A stretch of DNA of 64,000 bases from Myxococcales bacterium. Its GTDB lineage: Bacteria; Myxococcota_A; UBA9160; UBA4427. The notes beneath the pieces are model-generated. The model did no database searches. It was given only the letters and a program-made list of their open reading frames with translations, and had not been told where the DNA came from. The position numbers and the translations under genes were made by a program. The DNA lies in the NCBI GenBank assembly GCA_012960035.1, contig DUBZ01000032.1:1-64000 (forward strand). Direction: 5' to 3'. Every line of letters begins with the position of its first letter. The first letter of the stretch is position 1. Shown piece by piece: positions 53,809 to 62,631 of this stretch.

Positions 53809-55314
53809 ATGTCCCCCCGCGCCCCGAAGCTCTTGATTGGTGATCTGATCCGTCGACATGCCCGCGCCGCGCCCGAACGCGTGGCGGCTTCGATGGAGGG
53901 GTGCGAACTCACCTACGGTGAACTCAATGCGCACGCGAATCAGATCGCGACCGCGCTGCGCGATCTCGGCGTGGGGCACGGCGATCGCGTGGTGACGTGG
54001 GCCGACACTTGTCTTGAAGTGCTTCCCTTGTTTGTTGCAACCGCGAAGTTGGGCGCCGTCTTCGCGCCGCTCAACGCTCGACTCGGAATAGAAGAAGCCG
54101 CGCCGATCGCACGCATGGCGCGTCCTACGATTTTGATCGCCGACCCCGAACGCGCGCAGGCCACGACAAAGCTCGCGGCAGAAATCGGCGTGTCGCTTGT
54201 CGGTAGTGTCGGCGCGGCTGAAGCACTCCCAGACGTCATCCGGTTTGTTCCATCCGAACTTCCACAAGCCACAGTCGACATCACTGAACTGGCCCTGGAG
54301 GAATATCACCCGCAAGTCATCTTCTTTACCAGCGGCAGTACCGGCGCTCCTAAGGGGGTGATCCTTTCACATCGCGCAAACTGGCTGCGTACCTACCAGG
54401 GTGTCTTCCTCACCGAACCCGAACGCTCGGTCTGTATGTTTCCGCTCTTCCATATGGCGGCCTTCACACTCTCGCTTGCTGCCTGGCAAACCCAGGGCGA
54501 AATCACGTTTATCGCGAGTGCGACAGCCGAAGCCATACTCGGCGCAGTCGAAGCGCGGCGCGCGAATCGCCTGTATTGCATCCCCGCGATCTGGAACCGA
54601 ATTCTCGAAGTCGCGCCCGAACGCTTCGATACGTCACACCTGCGCTTTATCGATACGGGCACGTCGGCGACACCCATCGAATTGATCCAAGCATTGAAGA
54701 AACGTTTTCCGAAAAGCGTCGTTCGTATCTATTACGGATCCACCGAGACGGGATCTGCAACGGCACTGCTAGACGAAGATGTTTTGCGAAAGCCGGGAAG
54801 CGTCGGGCAGCCTTCGCCCAGCGTCGAACTTCGCATCGGCGAGGGCGGTGAGATACAAGTGCGCTCGCCGCTCATGCTGGACGGATACTTCGAGAACCCC
54901 GAAGCAACCGCCGATGCGCTTCGAGACGGTTGGTATTGCAGCGGCGACATCGGCGCCTTGGACGAAGAGGGCTACCTCTCCGTCGTAGGACGGATCAAAG
55001 AACTGATCCGCACCGGTGGCGAAGCCGTGGCGCCCGCCGAAGTCGAAGCCGTGTTGGCCGCGCATCCAAACATCAGGGAAGTGGCGGTCGTCGGCGTTCC
55101 CGACCCGCAATGGGGCGAAGTGGTGTGTGCGGTGGTGGTCCCGAATGGCGATGTTGCACTTTCTCTAGCAGACGTGCAGAAAGTGAGTGACGCGCAGCTT
55201 GCCGGCTTCAAACGGCCCCGACGTCTTGAGATCGTCGACGCGTTACCGCGAACTGCCGCGACGGGTCAAGTGCAGCGCATGTTGCTCGTTGAACAAATCC
55301 TCGCCGGGTCTTAG
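53809..55314 (+). CDS. AMP-dependent acyl-CoA synthetase/ligase, A10 Lys replaced
   Basis: A 501-residue ANL-superfamily ligase with AAGGA seven bases upstream of the start. P-loop FFTSGSTGAPKGVILSH near residue 170, YYGSTETG near 310, GWYCSGDIGALDEEGYL and GRIKELIRTGG. It should activate a carboxylic acid as AMP ester and then CoA thioester. In the C-terminal A10 motif, usually PRTxxGKxxR, the sequence is PRTAATGQVQR: the catalytic Lys is Gln (codon CAA). Adenylation may be impaired, or the protein may accept acyl-AMP. It diverges from the cupin-ACAD operon. Confidence 0.88.
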   Translation: MSPRAPKLLIGDLIRRHARAAPERVAASMEGCELTYGELNAHANQIATALRDLGVGHGDRVVTWADTCLEVLPLFVATAKLGAVFAPLNARLGIEEAAPIARMARPTILIADPERAQATTKLAAEIGVSLVGSVGAAEALPDVIRFVPSELPQATVDITELALEEYHPQVIFFTSGSTGAPKGVILSHRANWLRTYQGVFLTEPERSVCMFPLFHMAAFTLSLAAWQTQGEITFIASATAEAILGAVEARRANRLYCIPAIWNRILEVAPERFDTSHLRFIDTGTSATPIELIQALKKRFPKSVVRIYYGSTETGSATALLDEDVLRKPGSVGQPSPSVELRIGEGGEIQVRSPLMLDGYFENPEATADALRDGWYCSGDIGALDEEGYLSVVGRIKELIRTGGEAVAPAEVEAVLAAHPNIREVAVVGVPDPQWGEVVCAVVVPNGDVALSLADVQKVSDAQLAGFKRPRRLEIVDALPRTAATGQVQRMLLVEQILAGS

Positions 55315-55396
55315 CCCGTCATCCACCTCGCAACGCACGAGTTGCACCGCGTGACTGCTAGTATCTGCTCCCAATTTTTTAAAGAGGAGCACCCCT

Positions 55397-56254
55397 ATGA
55401 AATTTGCATTGATCCCCGTGAACGTCGGCGTGAGTTCTGTCGAACAGATGATCGGCATGGCGCAAGCGGCAGAAAACGCTGGCGTTGAATCGGTTTGGAC
55501 CTTTGAGCACGTGATCGTGCCGAACGATTATTCGTCCAAGTACCCCTACAGCCCAAACGGCAAGATGGGTACGACCCCGGAAACAAACTTCGTCGATCCG
55601 TTAATCGCACTCACCGCCGTCGCGATGAACACCACGAAGCTTCGGCTTGGCACTGGTGTCAACATTTTGTCCCAGAGCAACCCGCTCTTTATGGCGAAGC
55701 AGGCTGCCAGCCTCGACATGGTTTCGAATGGTCGTTTTATGCTTGGCGTTGGCATCGGTTGGCTTCAAGAAGAGTTCCTCGCAATGGGGACCCCGTTCGA
55801 AAAGCGCGGAGCTCGTTTCGACGACTACCTCACCGCGATGAAGAAGGCTTGGAGCGGCGACACGGTTGAGCATCAGAGTGAATTCCTCAACTGGACGGGT
55901 TTCAAGAGTTACCCGGTCCCGAAGGCCTTGGACGTTCACATCGGCGGATCGAAGGGCAAGGCGTTTGAGCGCGTCGCGAAGTTTGGCCAGGGTTGGTTCT
56001 CGCCCACAATGACGCCAGATCAGATCAAGCCGGACCTCGCGAAGTTGAAGGACGCATGTGCGGCCGAAGGGCGCGACGTCTCCGAGATCGAAGTTTCATC
56101 GATGTGGATGCTGAACGACGACGCGTTCGACAACATCAAGCGCTTCGAAGACCTCGGCGTATCGCGGTTGATCTGCCCGCTCTTCGGCCTTGGCACCAAG
56201 AATCCGATGGATGGCATCGCGAAGCTCGGCGATGAAGTGATCTCGAAGCTCTAG
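55397..56254 (+). CDS. LLM-class flavin/F420-dependent oxidoreductase
   Basis: A 285-residue luciferase-like TIM-barrel oxidoreductase with GAGG before the ATG. MKFALIPVNVG, AAENAGVESVWTFEHVIVP, LRLGTGVNILSQSNP, GRFMLGVGIGWLQEEF, and DVHIGGSKGKAFERVAKF match F420-dependent families described in Mycobacterium. Use of F420 rather than FMN is a family inference. It lies about 80 bases after the acyl-CoA ligase and may act in the same pathway on a steroid or aromatic intermediate. Confidence 0.85.
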   Translation: MKFALIPVNVGVSSVEQMIGMAQAAENAGVESVWTFEHVIVPNDYSSKYPYSPNGKMGTTPETNFVDPLIALTAVAMNTTKLRLGTGVNILSQSNPLFMAKQAASLDMVSNGRFMLGVGIGWLQEEFLAMGTPFEKRGARFDDYLTAMKKAWSGDTVEHQSEFLNWTGFKSYPVPKALDVHIGGSKGKAFERVAKFGQGWFSPTMTPDQIKPDLAKLKDACAAEGRDVSEIEVSSMWMLNDDAFDNIKRFEDLGVSRLICPLFGLGTKNPMDGIAKLGDEVISKL

Positions 56255-56312
56255 CTAGCGTTCGCACTAGAGCGCGTCACTTCGCGTCGGTTATTCGAAG
56301 ACGAATCGACAG

Positions 56313-59300
56313 CTATTTGATGATGACGCGAAACGACGATGATCGCCCAAAGGTTTCTGGGTGATACATCTCTTCGGCCCGCGCCGGGGGAACGATAAAT
56401 TCTCCCGGCGTGGTCGCCCGCGCGAAGTAGCTGTAAGTGTGGACCCCTTCCCGCAGTAGCGACGTGAAAGCCTCGGCGCGTTCGTCGCGCAAATTTTCGT
56501 GCTCGTACCACTGGCGCCACCACCACCAATGGCCGACCCGATCTTCGTTGGAAGGCAGCTGTTCGGTCGTCGCCAACGCCGAATTGATGGGCTCGAGGCC
56601 CGCGGGTAGTGGGTCGACGAGCGCGACGTGATAGCGCCGCATCGGGTTCATCATGCTGACCGTCAGCTTGACCCGCGCGCCCGCTTTGATGTGCACGGTT
56701 TTGTCTTCGCCTTGGGTGACATCGTCGGGGTCGTCGACGGCTTCGTATTCGCGGCTCACCTCGAAGCCGAAGTTTTCGGCCTCGGTTACGAGGGCCTTCG
56801 GTGCGTATCGCATCCCGATTCGATAATAGAGCCGCCCGGTCCCGTCCTTCTGGAGCGTGAGCGGTGACGGGCTGTCGGTCGCGAGCAGTGTCGCCATTGG
56901 GACTTCGAGTTTTACCCGATCGGTTAATCGTCCCTTGAAGGGATGCTCACCCGCGAACCCGTCGCCAAGCCAAAAGCGTGCGACGAAGTCGGGCATGCCG
57001 GATTCGAAACGCTCGAAGTATTCGGAGAGGGCGAGCAAGATGAAGACGTTCTCTTGGGTGTTGTTCCAGCGCCCGGCCTTCCGGTGCGCGAGTAAGCCGC
57101 GCACCAACTTTGGGATCAAGTCGTTTTCCGGATCAGTGGCAACCAGGCCGCCGAGTACAACACCATCGGCGCGCCGTTCGGAGTGCAGAAGCACGTGGGC
57201 GCCGTCCGAATAACTTGTGACGAAATGCGCTCCCGCGGCGGTCTCGGTGACTTGGTTGGCGAGGCGCCTCAAGCCTTCGTCGAAATCGGTGTTGGGCGCA
57301 TCCGTCTTCAGGAGCGGAAGCAGCCAACCGAGTGATTCGATCGATAGGTCTTTCTCACGGGCCAGGCTTCGGGCGCGCTTGCGATCCATGTCTCCGCTTA
57401 GGCTTCGCACGTAAAGCGCGTAGGCGCGCAGTGCATTGGCGGTTCGCTTGCTCGTTTCGGCTTTGATGTGTTGATCGATGTTGGCGATATAGCGGTCGAG
57501 TCGACGGCGTGGGTGTTCGTCAAGTGCGAGATCGAGTGCCTTTGCTCGGGCGAGCGCGTGGGCGACGTGGATCGTGAGGTAGGGCCACGACTTTGAGCCG
57601 CGATGCCAGAAGCCAAACCCTCCATCTGCGTTCTGAATGCTCGCGAGCGTCTTTACGTCTTCTTCGAGGCGCTTGGTTAGGGTGGAAGCGTCGGGCATCC
57701 CCTCGACCGCAAAGGCGTCGAGCACGTCTCTTAATGCGATGACCGAAAGCATGCGGCTAGAGATCTGCTCGCTGCATTCAAACGCGTACGTGTTGAGGTA
57801 GAGCATGGCATCGGTCAACGCCTGGAGTTGCGTTGAGGAGGTGGAGATTTCGAGGCCGCCAAATTGGGGCCACACCGCGTCCGGAATCGCGATCGGCTGG
57901 GCAACGACGCCGTCGTCGATCACACCATAGGTCGCTGTGGCTTCGCGAGTCGCTGGAGTCCAAACCGGGAAATGAAAACTCGCTGCGTCGGACGCGGCCT
58001 CGCTCGCGGCGGCGACCTGAAAGGCTGCAGTGCCTGCGCTTGTGGGTGATGCGGCGAACCGAACTTCGACACGGTCGTTGGCGGGCACGCTTACTCGTAC
58101 CCCTGCGCTCTTGCCATCGTTTGCAGCAAAGGATGCATTCGTTCCTCGGATCGCAATGTCGACATCCATGGGTTCATCGGTTTGGTTCTGCAACGTGACA
58201 GGGAGCTCAACGCTGTCGCCAAAGTTGAGGAAGCGGGGCGGGGAAGGGCGCACCATCAGCGGGAGCCGTGCAGTGACTTGCGATTCACCGGTGCCGAAGA
58301 ATCGGTCTCCTGAAACCGCGACGGCCATGATGCGATAGCGGGTGACCGAATCGGGCAGTTGCAGGGGCACGCTTGCGCGACCGTCTTCATCGGTCATCAC
58401 GACGGGGGCGAATAGCGCGAGGGCGGAGAACTTGCGGCGCAGTTCGATTGGAGTCGGCGATGCGGGAGCGACACCCTCGCTTTCGACGTAGCCTAGTGAT
58501 CGGAAGGCACTCAGGTCCAGGGAGTCAAGTTCGACACCCGAAGCGGCGGCCATCGAAACCTTGGAGCGCATCATGGGGGACTCGGACGAAGGCGAGTTTT
58601 CGTTACGACTTGTTGCCAGCGTGATTTGCGATCGCAAGTGCTGAGTCGAATACCCGGGAAATGCTTTCGGGTAGAAGATGTCGAGAGGGTCGTTGAGTGT
58701 GTAGCCCGTAAGCGCAAGGACTGACTCATCGACCACGACAAGCGCGACTTCCGCGGCTTCAAGCGGGTGGCCCGCGGCATCACTTACCTGAACGTCGATT
58801 TCAGTTTGTCCTCCGGGCGCGAGAGTGTCGGTTTGAGGCGTAGTCAATACGATCAGGTCGCGGCTGCGCGGCGGAACCGCCAGCTCAAGGGTTCCGCCCG
58901 CGAATGCAATGCGCTTGTGTGCCGGTTTGTCATTCGAAGCTTCGCCATCGCTCTCACCGACCAGTTCAACCCCAACGCTCAGGCCCGCGAGATGCTCTTC
59001 GAGGATCGGAATGCGAAGCGTGTAATTGGCTTCGGTCACACGAAAGGTTTCGCTCCTCGATACGCCGTTGCGTCCCAGAATCAGAAGACCTTCGGCGGGG
59101 AAGAACGGCGCTTGCACCAAGACTTCTGCGACGTCGCCCGGCTTGTACTCCTGGCGGTCGGGAATCAATTGAACGTGCTCGCGGTCGAGGGCGCGATCAA
59201 CCTGAGCATTCGCCCCCACAACCCAAACCTGAAGCTCCGATTCGTTGCGGCGTCCCTGGTCGTCGTGAACCGACGCGACGACCCGGTAGTTGCCGCCCTT

Positions 59301-62300
59301 TTCAATCTTAAAGCCACAAGTTAAAGCCTCTGACTCTGACCTGATTTTGCATCGCTCCAGAACAGGGGGAGGTTCCTCGTCAGCTGTTGACTGTCGACCT
59401 ATATGCCCACGAAAGTCGGTCGATTCTTCAAGGCGCAGCGAAACGTCGATTCCGGTTTGTCGTTCGCCCGCGATATTGACGACTACGCTTTCCACATCGA
59501 GCGACTCGCCCACTTGGATGAAAGAATGCTCCGTGTTCAGGCCGACATAGAGTGCCGCGGGGTGGACAAGGCTCTGACTTCGGCCTGTCCAATTCTGGCG
59601 ATTACGATCCTGCACGAGCGCCTCAGCCTTCACGACAAACGGCCGCGGCTTCTCGATGGCAACGAGGTCAATCGCCAGGCTGTGTTCGCCCCTTGCATCG
59701 GTGACTGCGCTATGAGCAATATTTTCGAGCGCTTGTTGGTGAAACGGACGCTGTCCCCACCAAGGCGTCCAGTTGCCGAACTGAAAGTCGTCGTGATGCG
59801 GCGGCACGAAGCTTCCGTACTCCGCTGTGACGTTCCATGTCACGGGTGCCGCGGCGAGGCCTCCGCCCGCAAAATACTTCGCCCCAACGTGGGCAACCGC
59901 GGTATCGCCAAGGAAGTGCTCGGCGTCGTTGAAACGGGTCGTGACTTCAAACTCGGGTCGGCGGAACTCCTGGATCATGACCGCGTGCTCGGATCTCGAG
60001 TCTTCGACCGGCTCGCCGAGCTTCATCGCTGTCAAAACGAAGGCAGCGTTTCCGAGTTCAGTTTCCTCGGGAAGTTCGACTGCGAGATGAAAACCGCCGA
60101 GTGCAGTGACACTCGAGCTGCCTTCTCCAATTGTCTTCCCGCGCGGCCCCTTGAGCTTCCATCCAACTTGATCGATGGACCCGTCCGGCGCAGACAACGT
60201 GCGATGATCCTGCGCGTCGATGTGACGCAACCACCCCTTGAGATGAACTTCCTCGCCGGGACGGTAGACGCCGCGATCACTGAACTTGTACCAGAGGATG
60301 CGCTCGGTATTCTGATTGTTCCCGAAGTACCGCATGCCGTAGCCGGCAAGCATCGCAGAGTCGCGCCCCTTTCTTGCGATCAAGACGGCACTATCGTCAG
60401 CTCTTTGAGCGAAGACTTGTCGTGTAAGACCCGAAGCGTCGGTTGTTGCCGGTGCTGCCAGCGGCGGGATGAGACTGACGTTGGCGTTCGCGACGGGAGT
60501 GCCGTCTCCCAGCGCGGTCACCCAACTCACAATCGATTTGGAGTCCATGACTGCGGTGAGCCCAAGTTTCGTCACTTGCACCCAGTAGATGAGCTCTGAG
60601 CCTGGCAGCCTAGGCCAGCGTCTTTGATCTCTGCGGTCACCATTGCCCGCCTGAGTCTCGAGCAAGAGTTGACGTGCCGAATGGCGATCAGCGGTTTCTA
60701 CCCAAACTGCGAAGTGACCGTATTTGCCCTTCAGGTGCGGGCGAAGGTCGATGTCGACGGTGCTGTATCGGTCCTCATCATTAGGGATTAGCCAGGTGTC
60801 TTGAACAACTTCGCCACGTGTAAACCCCTTTCCGCGCACGCGTCCCTGGTGCCACTGTTGGAACGCGTGCCAATCCTCCGGCTGCACGCGATTGATCCTG
60901 ACGCTCAGTTCCTTGTTGTTTGTCGATTGGATCGGGAGTACCGCGGGTCCAAACGGATCGAGAGTGACCGCGGGCCCGTTCGGACCCTGAAGTCGACGAC
61001 GTGCGTGGCCGGTGGTGATTTTGATTTCTTCGTCGTGTTTGAGTGTTTGGCCAAATGTGTCGCGAATGCCCTTGGGTACGACGATTCGATATGGAGTCTT
61101 GGGTTGAATGTCGCCGGCGATCGAAAAATGTTGTTGGTGAAAGTTGATCTCGAGGTTCGTTACATCGGGTTCGACTTTGATATCGATCTCTTGGTTGGGA
61201 TCGAGCGCATTGTTGAAGCGCACCCACCACCTACGGCCGGGCTGGCAAGACCCTTCTTCGCTGCACGAATAGTCGTCGACGGCGAGCTTGTCGTAGGTGG
61301 AGAAGCTGAAACCCTGCGACTCCTGTGTCTTCCGTGGGCCTTCCGCAGAAGGCGCACCGGCTTCAATGATGACTTCGAACTTTCGCCCGGGCTTGAGGGG
61401 CGACTTCGGTGTAAGCGCGATCCAACGTCCCGGTTCGGCGTGCGCGGTTTGTTGCTTTCCATATGGGTCGGCTTCAATTTCGGCCGGTGTCGCGATGCGA
61501 AGCTTGCGCTCCTTCTTATGATCTTTCAGATGAACGAACTCAAGAAATGCTTTGGCGTCGACTCGCTGGTCGAAGGTCATCAGTAGCACCGGCGTGAGTG
61601 CGACTGATTCGGTGACGGGATACTGCGAGATCAACTTGGCTGCGGGTGTTTTGAATTCGAATGCAGTCTCTACGTCGAGGCGATTGCCGCTAGCCGCAAC
61701 CGTTCCAGCCGGCACAAGCACGCGATACTTCGTCGCGGCGGGGAAGCGCCCGGTGGGTTCGAAGATCAACGTTTGAGTGCCGAGCCACCGCCATCGCCCG
61801 GCGGGGTGCGGATTCAGTGTCACGATGTCCTGGGGCAACGCATCTTGGATCGACCCGACTGCCACCATGGGTTCCGAAAAGCTGATGTTGAGCGTGGCCG
61901 CCATCGAGACGGCTCCTTCAGGCGCGTAGCGAGTGACGCGCAAGGAACCCTCGGAAGACATCGGGGGCGCTTTCTCGACCTTCGGCTGAGGGAAGGGAGG
62001 TGCAACGTCGTCGCCGGTTCGCCGCGGGGGCTTTGTTCCTGTTCGGACATGAAAAGGAGACTGCGCGCTTGATTTCTTGGCGAGGTCCGGAAGTCGATCG
62101 AGAAGGGCATCGATGCGAGCGGGGCTTAGTGGGCTGCCTGCTTCGAGGGGATTCGCGGGCGGGGTCGACGCGGGTTCAGCATCGCGAAGCTGGAGCGTGA
62201 CTTGGGGCCGCCCACCAGGCCCGGGAATTGTCGCGACCTTGTCCCGAGAGAAACCGAGACTTAGCGCCGAAGAAGACAGTTCGGTGGGAAGCACGCGCCC

Positions 62301-62414
62301 CACGATCTGACCGGTCGTTGTCATCAACCCGAAGGGCTCGAACACGACGAAGGCTGATAGAAGCGTAGCCGCGCCGATCGTTCTGAAAATCCATCTTCTG
62401 CGTTGCTGCATCAT
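56313..62414 (-). CDS. Bacterial alpha-2-macroglobulin (YfaS-type)
   Basis: About 2033 residues, start at ATG 62414 after GGGGAGGG. A signal-anchor helix (FRTIGAATLLSAFVVFE) starts the chain; there is no lipobox Cys, unlike many YfaS proteins. The first 1400 residues hold the macroglobulin-type beta domains (LLIARKGRDSAMLAGYGM, RGVYRPGEEVHLKGWLR). The thioester motif CSEQ lies near residue 1546 in YAFECSEQISSRML, followed by the alpha-helical thioester domain and receptor-like domain. It traps proteases covalently in the periplasm. Usual partner PbpC is not next to it. Confidence 0.92.
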   Translation of the reverse strand: MMQQRRRWIFRTIGAATLLSAFVVFEPFGLMTTTGQIVGRVLPTELSSSALSLGFSRDKVATIPGPGGRPQVTLQLRDAEPASTPPANPLEAGSPLSPARIDALLDRLPDLAKKSSAQSPFHVRTGTKPPRRTGDDVAPPFPQPKVEKAPPMSSEGSLRVTRYAPEGAVSMAATLNISFSEPMVAVGSIQDALPQDIVTLNPHPAGRWRWLGTQTLIFEPTGRFPAATKYRVLVPAGTVAASGNRLDVETAFEFKTPAAKLISQYPVTESVALTPVLLMTFDQRVDAKAFLEFVHLKDHKKERKLRIATPAEIEADPYGKQQTAHAEPGRWIALTPKSPLKPGRKFEVIIEAGAPSAEGPRKTQESQGFSFSTYDKLAVDDYSCSEEGSCQPGRRWWVRFNNALDPNQEIDIKVEPDVTNLEINFHQQHFSIAGDIQPKTPYRIVVPKGIRDTFGQTLKHDEEIKITTGHARRRLQGPNGPAVTLDPFGPAVLPIQSTNNKELSVRINRVQPEDWHAFQQWHQGRVRGKGFTRGEVVQDTWLIPNDEDRYSTVDIDLRPHLKGKYGHFAVWVETADRHSARQLLLETQAGNGDRRDQRRWPRLPGSELIYWVQVTKLGLTAVMDSKSIVSWVTALGDGTPVANANVSLIPPLAAPATTDASGLTRQVFAQRADDSAVLIARKGRDSAMLAGYGMRYFGNNQNTERILWYKFSDRGVYRPGEEVHLKGWLRHIDAQDHRTLSAPDGSIDQVGWKLKGPRGKTIGEGSSSVTALGGFHLAVELPEETELGNAAFVLTAMKLGEPVEDSRSEHAVMIQEFRRPEFEVTTRFNDAEHFLGDTAVAHVGAKYFAGGGLAAAPVTWNVTAEYGSFVPPHHDDFQFGNWTPWWGQRPFHQQALENIAHSAVTDARGEHSLAIDLVAIEKPRPFVVKAEALVQDRNRQNWTGRSQSLVHPAALYVGLNTEHSFIQVGESLDVESVVVNIAGERQTGIDVSLRLEESTDFRGHIGRQSTADEEPPPVLERCKIRSESEALTCGFKIEKGGNYRVVASVHDDQGRRNESELQVWVVGANAQVDRALDREHVQLIPDRQEYKPGDVAEVLVQAPFFPAEGLLILGRNGVSRSETFRVTEANYTLRIPILEEHLAGLSVGVELVGESDGEASNDKPAHKRIAFAGGTLELAVPPRSRDLIVLTTPQTDTLAPGGQTEIDVQVSDAAGHPLEAAEVALVVVDESVLALTGYTLNDPLDIFYPKAFPGYSTQHLRSQITLATSRNENSPSSESPMMRSKVSMAAASGVELDSLDLSAFRSLGYVESEGVAPASPTPIELRRKFSALALFAPVVMTDEDGRASVPLQLPDSVTRYRIMAVAVSGDRFFGTGESQVTARLPLMVRPSPPRFLNFGDSVELPVTLQNQTDEPMDVDIAIRGTNASFAANDGKSAGVRVSVPANDRVEVRFAASPTSAGTAAFQVAAASEAASDAASFHFPVWTPATREATATYGVIDDGVVAQPIAIPDAVWPQFGGLEISTSSTQLQALTDAMLYLNTYAFECSEQISSRMLSVIALRDVLDAFAVEGMPDASTLTKRLEEDVKTLASIQNADGGFGFWHRGSKSWPYLTIHVAHALARAKALDLALDEHPRRRLDRYIANIDQHIKAETSKRTANALRAYALYVRSLSGDMDRKRARSLAREKDLSIESLGWLLPLLKTDAPNTDFDEGLRRLANQVTETAAGAHFVTSYSDGAHVLLHSERRADGVVLGGLVATDPENDLIPKLVRGLLAHRKAGRWNNTQENVFILLALSEYFERFESGMPDFVARFWLGDGFAGEHPFKGRLTDRVKLEVPMATLLATDSPSPLTLQKDGTGRLYYRIGMRYAPKALVTEAENFGFEVSREYEAVDDPDDVTQGEDKTVHIKAGARVKLTVSMMNPMRRYHVALVDPLPAGLEPINSALATTEQLPSNEDRVGHWWWWRQWYEHENLRDERAEAFTSLLREGVHTYSYFARATTPGEFIVPPARAEEMYHPETFGRSSSFRVIIK

Positions 62415-62631
62415 CGTCCCTCCCCTCACCGAAGTCTACCTGCGTGCCTTTTGATTAGACAACGCAATCGCGCATCGGTTTCCGCGACCCTGCCCCGGGT
62501 TCGCGGGCGTGGTACCGTGCTCAAGTGATGAAGTACGCCACGCGATTGCATTCGCACACACGGATGTGCGACGCCTCGACCCGCGAGCCCGCCGAGACCG
62601 CTTCCGTCGCCCGAAACGTTCGGCCGCGCTA

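Noticed and set aside
59403-60599. 398-residue plus-strand open frame
   Set aside because: Antisense to the alpha-2-macroglobulin gene, with no domain or start context.
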